The translations under genes and the position numbers were made by a program. The notes beneath the pieces were generated by a model. That model was not told the DNA's origin. It ran no database searches and saw nothing but the letters and a program-made list of their open reading frames with translations. A stretch of DNA of 15,287 nucleotides, taken from JAWCQZ01 sp964486625. GTDB lineage: Archaea > Halobacteriota > Syntropharchaeia > JACQPP01. Location: NCBI GenBank assembly GCA_964486625.1, contig CAZANW010000047.1, forward strand, positions 1 to 15,287, written 5' to 3'. Positions 7,377 through 14,036 of the stretch are shown here, piece by piece (position 1 is the stretch's first letter; each line of letters starts with the position of its first letter).

Positions 7377-8497
7377 GGACGGCGCTTGACCTCGTCCAGG
7401 GCCCCCTCCACCGCGGCCACGATGGCGTCGAGTTGGCGCTTCCGGAGCTGGGGATACATGGGGAGCGTCACCACCGACCTGGCCGCGCTCTCGGTGACGG
7501 GGAACCTGCCCCGGGACCTCCTCATCCGGCGGTAGTAGGGGTGGAGGTGGACCGGCGGGTCGAAGTGGACCGAGGCCCCGACGCCGCGCTTGCGGAGGGC
7601 GAGGACGAAGCGGTCGCGGTCCACGGAGACCCGGATGACATACATCTGGTAGACGTGGCGGCAGCGGGGGTCCTCCGCCGGGGTCCGGATCCCCTCCAGG
7701 CCGGAGAGGCGGCGGGTGAGGTAGCGGGCGTGGGAGCGCCGCCTCCGGTTCATGGAGTCGAGGCGGCCCAGCTGGACGAGCCCCACGGCGGCCTGAAGGC
7801 TGCTCATCCGGTAGTTGTAGCCGGGGGCCACCGCCGAGCGCCTCCAAGGGGCCCGGCGGGCCGCGCGCTCCCAGGTGGAGGTGGCGATTCCGTGCCCCTT
7901 CAGGAGCCGCACCCGTCGGGCCACGCGGGCGCTGCGAGTGGTCACCATGCCCCCCTCGCCGGTGGTGATGTTCTTGGTGGCGAAGAAGGAGAAGCACCCG
8001 ATACCGAAGGACCCGGTCCTCCTCCCACGGTGGGTGGCCCCGATGGCCTCGGCCGAGTCCTCGATGACCGTGAGGCCCCGGGAAACCCGCATCAGGCCGT
8101 CCATGTCGCAACTCTGCCCCGCGTAGTGGACCGGCATCACGCCCACCGTCCTCGAAGTGATTCGGCGGCGCACCTGCTCGGGGTCGATGTTCAGGGTGTC
8201 GGGGAGGATGTCCGCGAACACCGGCACGCATCCCGCGTTCACGACGGCGTTGGCCGAGGCGGCGAAGGTGAACGAGGGGAGGATGATTTCCCCGCGGAGG
8301 CCCGCCGCCTGGATGGCGAGCTGGAGGGCCGAGTACCCCGAGTTCACGGTGACGGCATGGTCCACCCCGATGGTGCGGGCGAACCGCTCCTCGAACCGGT
8401 GGTTCTCTTCCCCCTCGGCCACCCACCCCGAGCGGAGAATCCTGCGGATGGCCTGGACCTCTTCGGGACCGAACTGGGGGACGCAGAGGGGAATCAT
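7373..8497 (-). CDS. DegT/DnrJ/EryC1-type sugar aminotransferase
   Basis: PLP-dependent aminotransferase that converts a keto nucleotide sugar to an amino sugar, normally with glutamate as donor; 374 aa, typical for the family. Visible motifs are the entry GWVAEGEENHRFEERFA (24-40), the phosphate-binding NSGYSALQLA (52-61), the substrate loop LPSFTFAASANAV (73-85), VIEDSAEAIGA (144-154) with D147 at the PLP ring nitrogen, and the Schiff-base lysine K175 in FFATKNITTGEGGM. Where many relatives carry Gln or His after the Asp (EDAAQ/H), this one has E150, as I recall for some 4-amino sugar enzymes. The start ATG at 8497 overlaps the epimerase stop (ATGA), and the 3' end overlaps the small membrane protein start. 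A ketosugar from an SDR enzyme is the likely substrate; the exact sugar is unknown. Confidence 0.94.
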   Translation of the reverse strand: MIPLCVPQFGPEEVQAIRRILRSGWVAEGEENHRFEERFARTIGVDHAVTVNSGYSALQLAIQAAGLRGEIILPSFTFAASANAVVNAGCVPVFADILPDTLNIDPEQVRRRITSRTVGVMPVHYAGQSCDMDGLMRVSRGLTVIEDSAEAIGATHRGRRTGSFGIGCFSFFATKNITTGEGGMVTTRSARVARRVRLLKGHGIATSTWERAARRAPWRRSAVAPGYNYRMSSLQAAVGLVQLGRLDSMNRRRRSHARYLTRRLSGLEGIRTPAEDPRCRHVYQMYVIRVSVDRDRFVLALRKRGVGASVHFDPPVHLHPYYRRMRRSRGRFPVTESAARSVVTLPMYPQLRKRQLDAIVAAVEGALDEVKRRP

Positions 8498-9474
8498 AGC
8501 ACGGGGGCGCACCGGACGGGGAGGCCCGCGAGAGGGGCGTAGAAGTCCCGGTACCACTTCAGGTAGTCCCTCACGCCCTCCTCCAGCGTGTACTTCGGGA
8601 CGTAGCCGAGAATCCGCCTGGCCTTGGAGATGTCCATCCTTCCCCGGTTCGTGTCCACCTCCCTCGACCCGGTCGTCCGAATCTGGAGGCCGGGGAGGAA
8701 CTTGCGGAGAATCTCGGCCAGGTCCCGGATGGAGTGGTCCTGGCCGCCGGTGATGTTGAAGACCTCCCCCACCGCCTTCTCGCTGTCGAGGGCCGCCAGG
8801 ATGCCCCGCGCCACATCCTTCACGTAGGAGAAGTCCCTCCGCTGGGTCCCGCCCGCCTGGAGGTCGATGGGCTTCCCCTGGAGGCCGTTCTCGATGAACA
8901 CCTTGGCCACCCGGTTCTCCAGGTCCCCGGGGCCGTAGACCGAGGAGGTGCGCACGATGGCCACCGGGAGCCGGTAGGTCCTGTGGTAACTGATGGCGAT
9001 GCGGTCCGCCGCCGCCTTGGTGGCCCCGTAGATGTCCTTGGGCTCGATGGGATGCTGCTCGTCGGCGGGGACGCGCTGGAGGTCCCCGTACACGGAGGAG
9101 GTGGAGACGAAGACGAATTTGCGGACGCCCGCCAGGCGGCTCGCCTCCAGGAGGTGGAGGGTGCCCTCGGTATTGACCCGGAAGGCCTGCACGGGCTTCC
9201 GGACGGTCTCGGGGATGAAGGACATGGCCGCCGTGTGGATGACCCGGTCCACCGCGTGGCTCCGGAGGGTCTCGATGATGCGCGAGTGGTCGAGGATGTC
9301 CCCCGAGACCACGGTCACCGAGTCGCCCCACTCCCCGTCCGCCCGCACCCTCTTGAGAAAGGCCGTCTGCTCGGCTCCGGCGTTGTCGAACGCCACCACC
9401 TTTTCGCTCCGCGCGGCCAGGGCGTTGCACAGATGGGAGCCGATGAAACCGAGGCCGCCGGTGACGAGGATCAC
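8494..9474 (-). CDS. NAD-dependent nucleotide-sugar epimerase/dehydratase (extended SDR)
   Basis: Extended short-chain dehydrogenase acting on a nucleotide sugar; 326 aa from the chosen start. The NAD site is TGGLGFIGSH (residues 5-14), the catalytic segment is VSTSSVYG, and YGATK gives Y150 and K154. The STSS sequence lacks the Asp-Glu pair typical of 4,6-dehydratases (STDEVYG), so it is closer to 4-epimerases or decarboxylase-type enzymes. I chose GTG at 9474 because the protein then starts VILVTGG, as relatives do, and a promoter-like sequence (9501-9515) lies about 30 bases before it. The frame is open to a GTG at 9540, which would add 22 non-family residues (348 aa). It is the first gene of the coupled set; its stop overlaps the aminotransferase ATG. 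Confidence 0.92.
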   Translation of the reverse strand: MILVTGGLGFIGSHLCNALAARSEKVVAFDNAGAEQTAFLKRVRADGEWGDSVTVVSGDILDHSRIIETLRSHAVDRVIHTAAMSFIPETVRKPVQAFRVNTEGTLHLLEASRLAGVRKFVFVSTSSVYGDLQRVPADEQHPIEPKDIYGATKAAADRIAISYHRTYRLPVAIVRTSSVYGPGDLENRVAKVFIENGLQGKPIDLQAGGTQRRDFSYVKDVARGILAALDSEKAVGEVFNITGGQDHSIRDLAEILRKFLPGLQIRTTGSREVDTNRGRMDISKARRILGYVPKYTLEEGVRDYLKWYRDFYAPLAGLPVRCAPVL

Positions 9475-9500
9475 GATTTTCGACCCATCACAGGGGCCGA

Positions 9501-9515
9501 CTTGAACCTTTTCCG
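9501..9515 (-). promoter_or_regulatory. Candidate promoter of the amino-sugar operon
   Basis: On the minus strand this reads CGGAAAAGGTTCAAG, which resembles an archaeal BRE (GGAAAA) plus a degraded TATA element (GGTTCAAG). It lies about 30 bases before the GTG at 9474, giving a nearly leaderless start. It sits in the only gap (9475-9548) between the zinc-ribbon methyltransferase and the sugar genes, so it would let the operon be transcribed separately. Confidence 0.45.
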
Positions 9516-9548
9516 AGGGTTCTCCGAGAGATTTCAGCACTCGCAGGA

Positions 9549-10619
9549 TTACGGCCGCTCCCCGTATCCCCGCCAGGAACTCCCCTGCTCACCGCCGTAT
9601 CGTTCGGTCACGAGGATGTTCCGGAGCCCGGCCCGGCGGAACCAGCCCTCCAGTTCCCCCGCCCGGTAGAAATGGATGATGGGGACCGAGAGGTGGTCGA
9701 ACATAATCCAGTGCTTGCCCGCGAAGGAGCGCTCGGCATACTGGCGGAGGGGCACGCTCCGGGCCCAAGAGCGCGTCCGGGGGGAGCGCTCGAGGCGCAG
9801 GTAGAGCGCGTTGAGGAGGTCGAGGACAGCGGCGGGGAAGAGGGCGAGGAGGAAGAGCGCCGGGCGGGGGATGCGGAGGGTGAATTTCCGCAGGGCCACC
9901 AGCGCGCGGAGGATGGGGCTCCAGCCGTAGACCCAGGCGAAGACCCCGCCTCCCGGCCGTGCGAGCCCCGCGATGGACCTGAACCCGCGCTCGGGGTCGG
10001 GGAGGTGGTGGAGGACCCCGATGGAGATGACCAGGTCGAACTCCGGCTTCAATGGGATATGGTAGATATCGGCCTGGACCACGTGGGCGTTCCCGAACTC
10101 CCGGAGGTTCCGCCGGTGCGCGAGGTCCACCGCCTCGGAGAGGTCGAAAGCCACCACCTCCGCAGCGCCGAACTCCAGCATGAACCTGGAGAAGCGCCCC
10201 TGGCCGCACCCGGCGTCGAGGATTCTCTTCCCGCGGAAGGAGTCCCGGTTCAGCGGCGGGTCCACCACATGGAGGAACTCCCGCCGGAACTCCTCCCACG
10301 CCCCGGAGAACTTGGACCAGCCGTAGGCGTAGAGGTCGGCCACCTCCCGGGAAGGCGGCTTTGCGGCGGTCGGGCTTCCCGCCGGGAAGTCGGCGGCGTG
10401 CTCGCGGAAGAACTCCGGGTGGCGCGCGCGGAGGTCGGGGCGGAAGGGCGCGGGGAGAATCCGCGGCACCCCTCCGATGACCGGGTGGCGCTCCCGGCAG
10501 GCGGGGCACTCGATGGCGCCCTCCTCGACTTCGCCATCTGGGGAGCGCGCGTAGGCGCGGAGGGTGAAGGCGCCCCCGCAGGTGTAGCACGCCAACAGGT
10601 CGAGGAGGCGCTCTTTCAT
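9549..10619 (-). CDS. SAM-dependent methyltransferase with N-terminal zinc ribbon
   Basis: Class I methyltransferase of 356 aa. An N-terminal Trm112-like zinc ribbon is marked by C11/C14 and C38/C41, followed by HPVIGGVPRILP as in such domains. The methyltransferase core has motif I RILDAGCGQGRF (132-143), acidic AFDLSEA (157-163), ADIYHIPL (183-190) and DLVISIGVLHHLPDPERGF (195-213). A hydrophobic stretch at about 254-275 (ALFLLALFPAAVLDLLNALYL) suggests membrane association. C-terminal FDHLSVPIIHFYRAGELEGWFRRAGL resembles methyltransferases of glycan clusters. The ATG at 10619 overlaps the Rpp30 stop (ATGA), so it is co-translated with an RNase P subunit, yet its content fits the downstream sugar genes. 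The substrate could be a glycan, lipid or quinone; the sequence cannot decide. Confidence 0.9.
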   Translation of the reverse strand: MKERLLDLLACYTCGGAFTLRAYARSPDGEVEEGAIECPACRERHPVIGGVPRILPAPFRPDLRARHPEFFREHAADFPAGSPTAAKPPSREVADLYAYGWSKFSGAWEEFRREFLHVVDPPLNRDSFRGKRILDAGCGQGRFSRFMLEFGAAEVVAFDLSEAVDLAHRRNLREFGNAHVVQADIYHIPLKPEFDLVISIGVLHHLPDPERGFRSIAGLARPGGGVFAWVYGWSPILRALVALRKFTLRIPRPALFLLALFPAAVLDLLNALYLRLERSPRTRSWARSVPLRQYAERSFAGKHWIMFDHLSVPIIHFYRAGELEGWFRRAGLRNILVTERYGGEQGSSWRGYGERP

Positions 10620-11278
10620 CGGAGACCTCGCCGCTGGAGGATGCGTCCGGGAACCTCCCGGACACCCTCCAGGGCCTCCCGCCGCCCGAGCCCCGCAACG
10701 ACCCCGAGGGAGGCCAGGTCGCGGGGGGCCCGGACCTCGGTCCGGCTCTCGGCCCCCGAAGTGAGGAGGCAGTGGGCTCCCGCTTTCCGCGCGAGCAGGG
10801 CGTTGCGGCGGAGCCGCTGGAGCGCCCGGACCCGGTTCCCGCCCCGGAGCCGCAGGAGGTCGCCCACGCAGAGCTCGACGGCGACGCCGCTCTCGGCGGC
10901 GAAACGGACCGTGACCGGGTCGAGGGGGCTGGCGACAGAAAGGGCGTCCACCGCGGGGTGACGGGCCGCCCGCCGGAGCTCCTCTTGGGTCCCGGTCGCG
11001 ACGAAAACCACCCCCTTCAGCCCCCGCTCGCGGGGGGCTCCGGGGAGGAGGGTGACCGGGAAGAGCGTCGCCGGTGTCGTATTTTCCGAAGAGTGCTGCC
11101 TCTCACTCACCGTAGCGACGGGGGAGGGGGAGCGGGCCTGCGGACGGGAGGGAGGGGGCGGAGCCCGCTCCCCCCCGGCGACAGGGACCCCGGCCCCGGC
11201 CCAGCCCCACTCCTTGAGGAAAGCCGGGAGGCCGGGGTCGGCGGGGAGGCGGGTCCGCAGGTCGTAGAACTCGCTCAT
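10616..11278 (-). CDS. rnp3: RNase P protein component 3 (Rpp30)
   Basis: Protein subunit of archaeal RNase P, the ribonucleoprotein that trims the 5' leader of pre-tRNA; 220 aa, within the family range. The TIM-barrel-like fold starts with FYDLRTRLP (4-12) and ends with the diagnostic HCLLTSGAESRTEVRAPRDL (169-188), followed by ASLGVVAGL and REVPGRIL. Between the first strands (residues about 33-80) lies a Pro/Ser/Thr-rich low-complexity stretch that looks expanded. Its DNA contains a 12-base inverted repeat (11126-11174). The ATG at 11278 follows L15e by 30 bases. A TATA-like ATAAGATA spanning the L15e stop could give it its own promoter. L15e-Rpp30 order is common in euryarchaea, which supports the assignment. 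Confidence 0.93.
   Translation of the reverse strand: MSEFYDLRTRLPADPGLPAFLKEWGWAGAGVPVAGGERAPPPPSRPQARSPSPVATVSERQHSSENTTPATLFPVTLLPGAPRERGLKGVVFVATGTQEELRRAARHPAVDALSVASPLDPVTVRFAAESGVAVELCVGDLLRLRGGNRVRALQRLRRNALLARKAGAHCLLTSGAESRTEVRAPRDLASLGVVAGLGRREALEGVREVPGRILQRRGLR
11126..11174. repeat. 12-base inverted repeat inside rnp3
   Basis: GGGGGAGCGGGC (11126-11137) is the exact reverse complement of GCCCGCTCCCCC (11163-11174), with a 25-base spacer. It encodes the Pro/Ser-rich residues about 35-51 of Rpp30. It may be a remnant of an inserted palindromic element or a by-product of GC-rich low-complexity coding. Confidence 0.6.
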
Positions 11279-11303
11279 CGCAGGAGATGGAGGTTTGGGG
11301 TTT

Positions 11304-11314
11304 CTATCTTATGG
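11304..11314 (-). promoter_or_regulatory. TATA-like box for rnp3 overlapping the L15e stop
   Basis: The minus strand reads CCATAAGATAG; ATAAGATA is centred near 11308, about 30 bases before the rnp3 ATG at 11278. It includes the TAA stop of the L15e gene (11311-11309). It could supply an internal promoter within the L15e-rnp3 operon. The evidence is spacing and AT content only. Confidence 0.4.
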
Positions 11315-11797
11315 AAGCCCACGCGCCCGCTGCCCCGCCCCCGTGAGGCCCCGGAACGCCCGGCCCCGGCGCTCCGCGACGGGCGCCAGGCGCGGGTCGG
11401 TCGTCGCCCGGTCCACGAGGATGACCTCGAACCACTGGTGGCGGCCGTCCTCGGCGACCCAATAGGAGGAGAGGACCTCCATGTTGGGGAACCGGCGCGC
11501 CACCCGCTCCTCGCCGATGCGCTGGATGGACTTGGCCGGGGTGACCCGGTTCACGCCCATGTGCTTGGTCTTCCGGCCCCCCTTGAACCGCATCTTCCTC
11601 CGCCCCCCGCGCCGGACCCGGATGCGGACCACCGCGACGCCCGGCTTGGCCTTGTAGCCGAGGCGCCGGGCGCGGTCCAGCCGGGTGGGCCGCCCGACCC
11701 GGACGATGGCGGGCCCGCGGCGCCACTGCTGGAGCCGCTCGAAGCGGAGGGCCTGCTGCCAGAAGGAGGCGTCCATGCGACGGTAGGCGGAGGCCAT
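11309..11797 (-). CDS. rpl15e: Large ribosomal subunit protein L15e
   Basis: Basic rRNA-binding protein of the archaeal/eukaryotic 50S/60S subunit; 162 aa, shorter than the roughly 185-195 aa I expect, with both ends trimmed. The conserved core is clear: RLQQWRRGPAIVRVGRPTRL, DRARRLGYKAKPGVAVVRIR, RRGGRRKMRFKGGRKTKHM, VNRVTPAKSIQRIGEERVA, NMEVLSSYWVAEDGRHQWFE and VILVDRA. The C-terminus ends RGLTGAGQRARGLP without the usual lysine-rich tail. The ATG at 11797 lies 31 bases from the centre of a TATA-like box (11824-11833), so the transcript should be leaderless or nearly so. It is followed by rnp3 after 30 bases, and is divergent from the YgfZ-like gene, sharing the same box. Confidence 0.97.
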   Translation of the reverse strand: MASAYRRMDASFWQQALRFERLQQWRRGPAIVRVGRPTRLDRARRLGYKAKPGVAVVRIRVRRGGRRKMRFKGGRKTKHMGVNRVTPAKSIQRIGEERVARRFPNMEVLSSYWVAEDGRHQWFEVILVDRATTDPRLAPVAERRGRAFRGLTGAGQRARGLP

Positions 11798-11823
11798 GCT
11801 GGCCCCCCTTGGGCCCGCGCCGT

Positions 11824-11833
11824 CATTAAAAGT
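11824..11833. promoter_or_regulatory. Shared TATA-like box (L15e / YgfZ-like gene)
   Basis: CATTAAAAGT on the plus strand (ACTTTTAATG on the minus) is the only AT-rich patch in the 61-base gap. Its centre (about 11828) is equidistant, 31 bases, from the L15e ATG (11797) and the YgfZ-like ATG (11859). This suggests a single bidirectional promoter element. Confidence 0.6.
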
Positions 11834-11846
11834 TTCTTCCCCCCGC

Positions 11847-11852
11847 GGAGGT
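11847..11852 (+). promoter_or_regulatory. Shine-Dalgarno-like GGAGGT before the YgfZ-like gene
   Basis: GGAGGT lies 6 bases before the ATG at 11859 and supports that start. It would be in the mRNA only if transcription begins upstream of about 11847, which conflicts with a start about 27 bases from the TATA-like box (about 11855). It may therefore be used only by longer transcripts, or be fortuitous. Confidence 0.4.
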
Positions 11853-11858
11853 GGGGGG

Positions 11859-12971
11859 ATGGAATCCCCCCTCGCCGCCCGCCACCGCGCCCTTGGCGCC
11901 GCGTGGGGCCGCGTCGCGGGGCGGGAGGTCCCCCTCCACTACGGCTCCCCGGAGGAGGAGGCCCGGAGGGCCCGCCGGGGCGTTGCCGTCGCCGACCTCT
12001 CCCACCGGCCCAAAATCGAAGTGACGGGGCCCGACGCGGCCGAGTTCCTCCACAACCTCCTGGCGTGCGACGTGAAGGCGGTCGCGCCCGGGGCCGGGTG
12101 CTACGGCGCCTTCCTGAGCCCGCAGGGCAAGATGGTGGCCGACCTCCACCTGTGGCGGACCGATGAGGGCTTCCTCCTCGACACCGAGCCGGAGGCCGCC
12201 GGCCTCGCGGACCGCTTCCGGCCGTTCATCATGAACTCCAAGGTCGAGGTCGCCCCGCTCCTCCTCGGCCACCTCCACCTCTTCGGCCCCCGGGCCGTGG
12301 AGTTGCTCTCGCGCCTCGGCGCGGGGGCGCCGGCGAAGGAGCACGCCCACTTCCCGGCCGCGGTGGCGGGCGCGAAGGCCCGGGTGGTCCGCATTTCCCG
12401 CTACGGGGTCGAGGGGTTCGACCTCTTGCTCTCCCCGGCCGGCCTCGAAGGCGCGTGGGAGGGTTTCCGCCGGGCCGGGGCGCAGCCCACGGGCTGGGCC
12501 GCCCTGGAAGCCCTCCGGGTCGAGGCGGGAGTCCCGAGGTTCGGGGCCGAGATGGACTCCGAGACCTTTCCCCAGGAGGCGCGCATCGAGGAGCGGGCGG
12601 TGTCGTTCACCAAGGGGTGCTACCCGGGCCAGGAGACCATGGCGCGGCTGAAGAACCGGGGCCGCGTGAACCGGCTGCTGGCCGGGCTGCTCCTCGACGG
12701 CCCCGCGCCCGCCGGGGCGAAACTCCTCTTGGAGGGGGGCCACAATCAGCGACCGGAAACCCTCGGGGGGGTTTCCGGAGGCCAGGAGGCGGGCCGCGTC
12801 ACCACCTCCTGCGTCTCGCCCGCCCTCGGCCGCCCCGCCGCCCTCGCGATGGTCCGGGCCGAGGTAGCGAATGCGGGGACCGCCCTTCGCGTCGAGGGGG
12901 GCCCCGCCGCCACCGTGGCCGACCTGCCCCTCGTCCCGGCCCGTGCGGCAGTGGAGCCACGGAACCGATGA
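11859..12971 (+). CDS. ygfZ: YgfZ/GcvT-like folate-binding protein
   Basis: Folate-binding protein of the YgfZ/CAF17 group, linked in bacteria and mitochondria to maintenance of Fe-S enzymes; 370 aa. The N-terminal GcvT-like domain has VADLSHRPKIEVTGPDAAEF (44-63), FLSPQGKMVADLHLW (85-99) and LFGPRAVELL (141-150). The signature K252-G-C-Y-P-G-Q-E259 identifies YgfZ, as opposed to the glycine-cleavage T protein. The C-terminal barrel reads AGRVTTSCVSPALGRPAALAMVR (311-333). Residues 295-308 are a 14-residue insertion encoded by a palindromic 42-base stretch (12738-12784); without it the segment aligns naturally. The ATG at 11859 has an upstream GGAGGT and a TATA-like box 31 bases away. Its stop overlaps the downstream oxidoreductase start (ATGA), implying coupling. 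Confidence 0.92.
   Translation: MESPLAARHRALGAAWGRVAGREVPLHYGSPEEEARRARRGVAVADLSHRPKIEVTGPDAAEFLHNLLACDVKAVAPGAGCYGAFLSPQGKMVADLHLWRTDEGFLLDTEPEAAGLADRFRPFIMNSKVEVAPLLLGHLHLFGPRAVELLSRLGAGAPAKEHAHFPAAVAGAKARVVRISRYGVEGFDLLLSPAGLEGAWEGFRRAGAQPTGWAALEALRVEAGVPRFGAEMDSETFPQEARIEERAVSFTKGCYPGQETMARLKNRGRVNRLLAGLLLDGPAPAGAKLLLEGGHNQRPETLGGVSGGQEAGRVTTSCVSPALGRPAALAMVRAEVANAGTALRVEGGPAATVADLPLVPARAAVEPRNR
12738..12784. mobile_element. Putative small palindromic insertion with 5-base direct repeats
   Basis: A perfect 10-base stem, CCGGAAACCC (12753-12762) with GGGTTTCCGG (12769-12778), closes a 6-base loop. It sits between two copies of GGCCA (12738-12742 and 12780-12784), as a target duplication would. 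Removing 42 bases (14 codons) restores a typical YgfZ C-terminal sequence, LLLEGG-QEAGRVTTS, in frame. No second copy was noticed in the window, so calling it mobile is inference. Confidence 0.5.
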
Positions 12972-13996
12972 GAGCCGTTACCCTCCGCAGCCACGGCGGC
13001 CCCGAGGTCCTGAAACTGGAGGAGTTGCCCGACCCGGTCCCCGGGCCCGGGGAGGCGCTGGTTCGGGTGAGAGCGTGCGGCCTCAACCATCTCGACGCGT
13101 GGGTCCGGAAGGGGCTCCCGAACATGAAACTGACCTACCCCCACATCCTGGGCGGGGACATCTCCGGGACGGTGGTGGAGACCGGCCCCGGAACCGGGCG
13201 GGAGTGGCGCGGGCGCGACGTCCTGCTCCAGCCCGGCCTCTCCTGCGGGACGTGCGCGGCCTGTGCTTCCGGCAGCGACGACATGTGCCCGGACTACGCC
13301 ATCCTCGGGGAGGACCGCCCCGGGGGCTACGCCGAACTCGTCGTGGTGCCCCGGGAGAACCTGCTTCCGAAACCCGCCCGGCTCTCCTTCGAAGAGGCGG
13401 CCTGCGTCCCCCTTGTCTTCCTCACGGCGTGGCACATGCTCGTCGCGAGGGCCCGGGTCCGGCCCGGCGAAACCGTGGTGGTCATGGCTGCGGGCTCGGG
13501 GGTCGGGAGCGCCGCGCTCCAGATTGCGAAAATGTGGGGGGCCACGGTCATCGCCGCCGCGGGCTCCGACGCCAAACTGGAAAAGGCCCGGGCGCTCGGG
13601 GCGGACCACGGAATCAACTACACGCGGGAAAACCTCCTGGAGCGCATCCGCGAGCTCACCGGCCGCCGGGGGGCCGACGTGATTGCGGACAGCGTCGGAG
13701 CCTCCCAGTGGGAGGCGATGGTCCGCGCCCTCGCCCGGGGCGGGCGGCTGGTGACCTGCGGCGCCACGTCGGGCTACGACGCCCGGACCGACCTGCGCCA
13801 CCTCTACTTCCGGAGGCTCAGTCTGCTCGGCTCCACCATGGGTTCGAGGGACGAGTTGCGCGAGGCGGTGCGGCACGTCGAGGCCGGGAAACTGTTGCCG
13901 GTGCTCGACGCGGTCTTCCCGCTGGAGAGGGCCGCGGAGGCGCACCGGCGGCTGGAGGGGAGGGACGTGTTCGGGAAACTGGTGCTGAGACTGTAG
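12968..13996 (+). CDS. Medium-chain dehydrogenase/quinone oxidoreductase-like protein
   Basis: NAD(P)-dependent oxidoreductase of the MDR (alcohol dehydrogenase/quinone oxidoreductase) superfamily; 342 aa, normal length. The N-terminal GroES-like domain begins MRAVTLRSHGGPEVLKLEEL and has ACGLNHLDAW (36-45). The structural zinc site is complete: C93, C96, C99, C107 (Cx2Cx2Cx7C). The usual GHE of the catalytic zinc site is replaced by G62-G-D64, so classic alcohol dehydrogenase zinc chemistry is doubtful. The Rossmann nucleotide loop is AAGSGVGSAALQIA (174-187). The ATG at 12968 overlaps the YgfZ-like stop as ATGA; an open frame upstream to 12455 lies inside that gene and is not used. The substrate may be a quinone, enoyl or carbonyl compound and cannot be read from sequence. 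Confidence 0.93.
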   Translation: MRAVTLRSHGGPEVLKLEELPDPVPGPGEALVRVRACGLNHLDAWVRKGLPNMKLTYPHILGGDISGTVVETGPGTGREWRGRDVLLQPGLSCGTCAACASGSDDMCPDYAILGEDRPGGYAELVVVPRENLLPKPARLSFEEAACVPLVFLTAWHMLVARARVRPGETVVVMAAGSGVGSAALQIAKMWGATVIAAAGSDAKLEKARALGADHGINYTRENLLERIRELTGRRGADVIADSVGASQWEAMVRALARGGRLVTCGATSGYDARTDLRHLYFRRLSLLGSTMGSRDELREAVRHVEAGKLLPVLDAVFPLERAAEAHRRLEGRDVFGKLVLRL

Positions 13997-14006
13997 CGCC
14001 AAAGTG

Positions 14007-14014
14007 TTCATATG
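14007..14014 (+). promoter_or_regulatory. TATA-like box for threonine synthase
   Basis: TTCATATG, centred near 14010, lies 27 bases before the ATG at 14037, the expected archaeal distance for a leaderless transcript. It falls between the oxidoreductase stop (13996) and thrC, giving thrC its own promoter. Confidence 0.5.
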
Positions 14015-14036
14015 GGGAGGTCGCGAGGACAGAGCC

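Noticed and set aside
8498..9430. Extension of the aminotransferase frame upstream to 9430
   Set aside because: It runs through the epimerase gene in another frame with low-complexity translation. The aminotransferase family start is at 8497, fixed by the ATGA overlap.
11019..11039. Short hairpin AGCCCCC / GGGGGCT in rnp3
   Set aside because: Seven GC-rich bases within coding sequence are easily due to chance in this composition, and nothing else supports a function.
12455..12967. Extension of the oxidoreductase frame upstream to 12455
   Set aside because: It lies within the YgfZ-like gene in another frame; the MDR family N-terminus begins at 12968.
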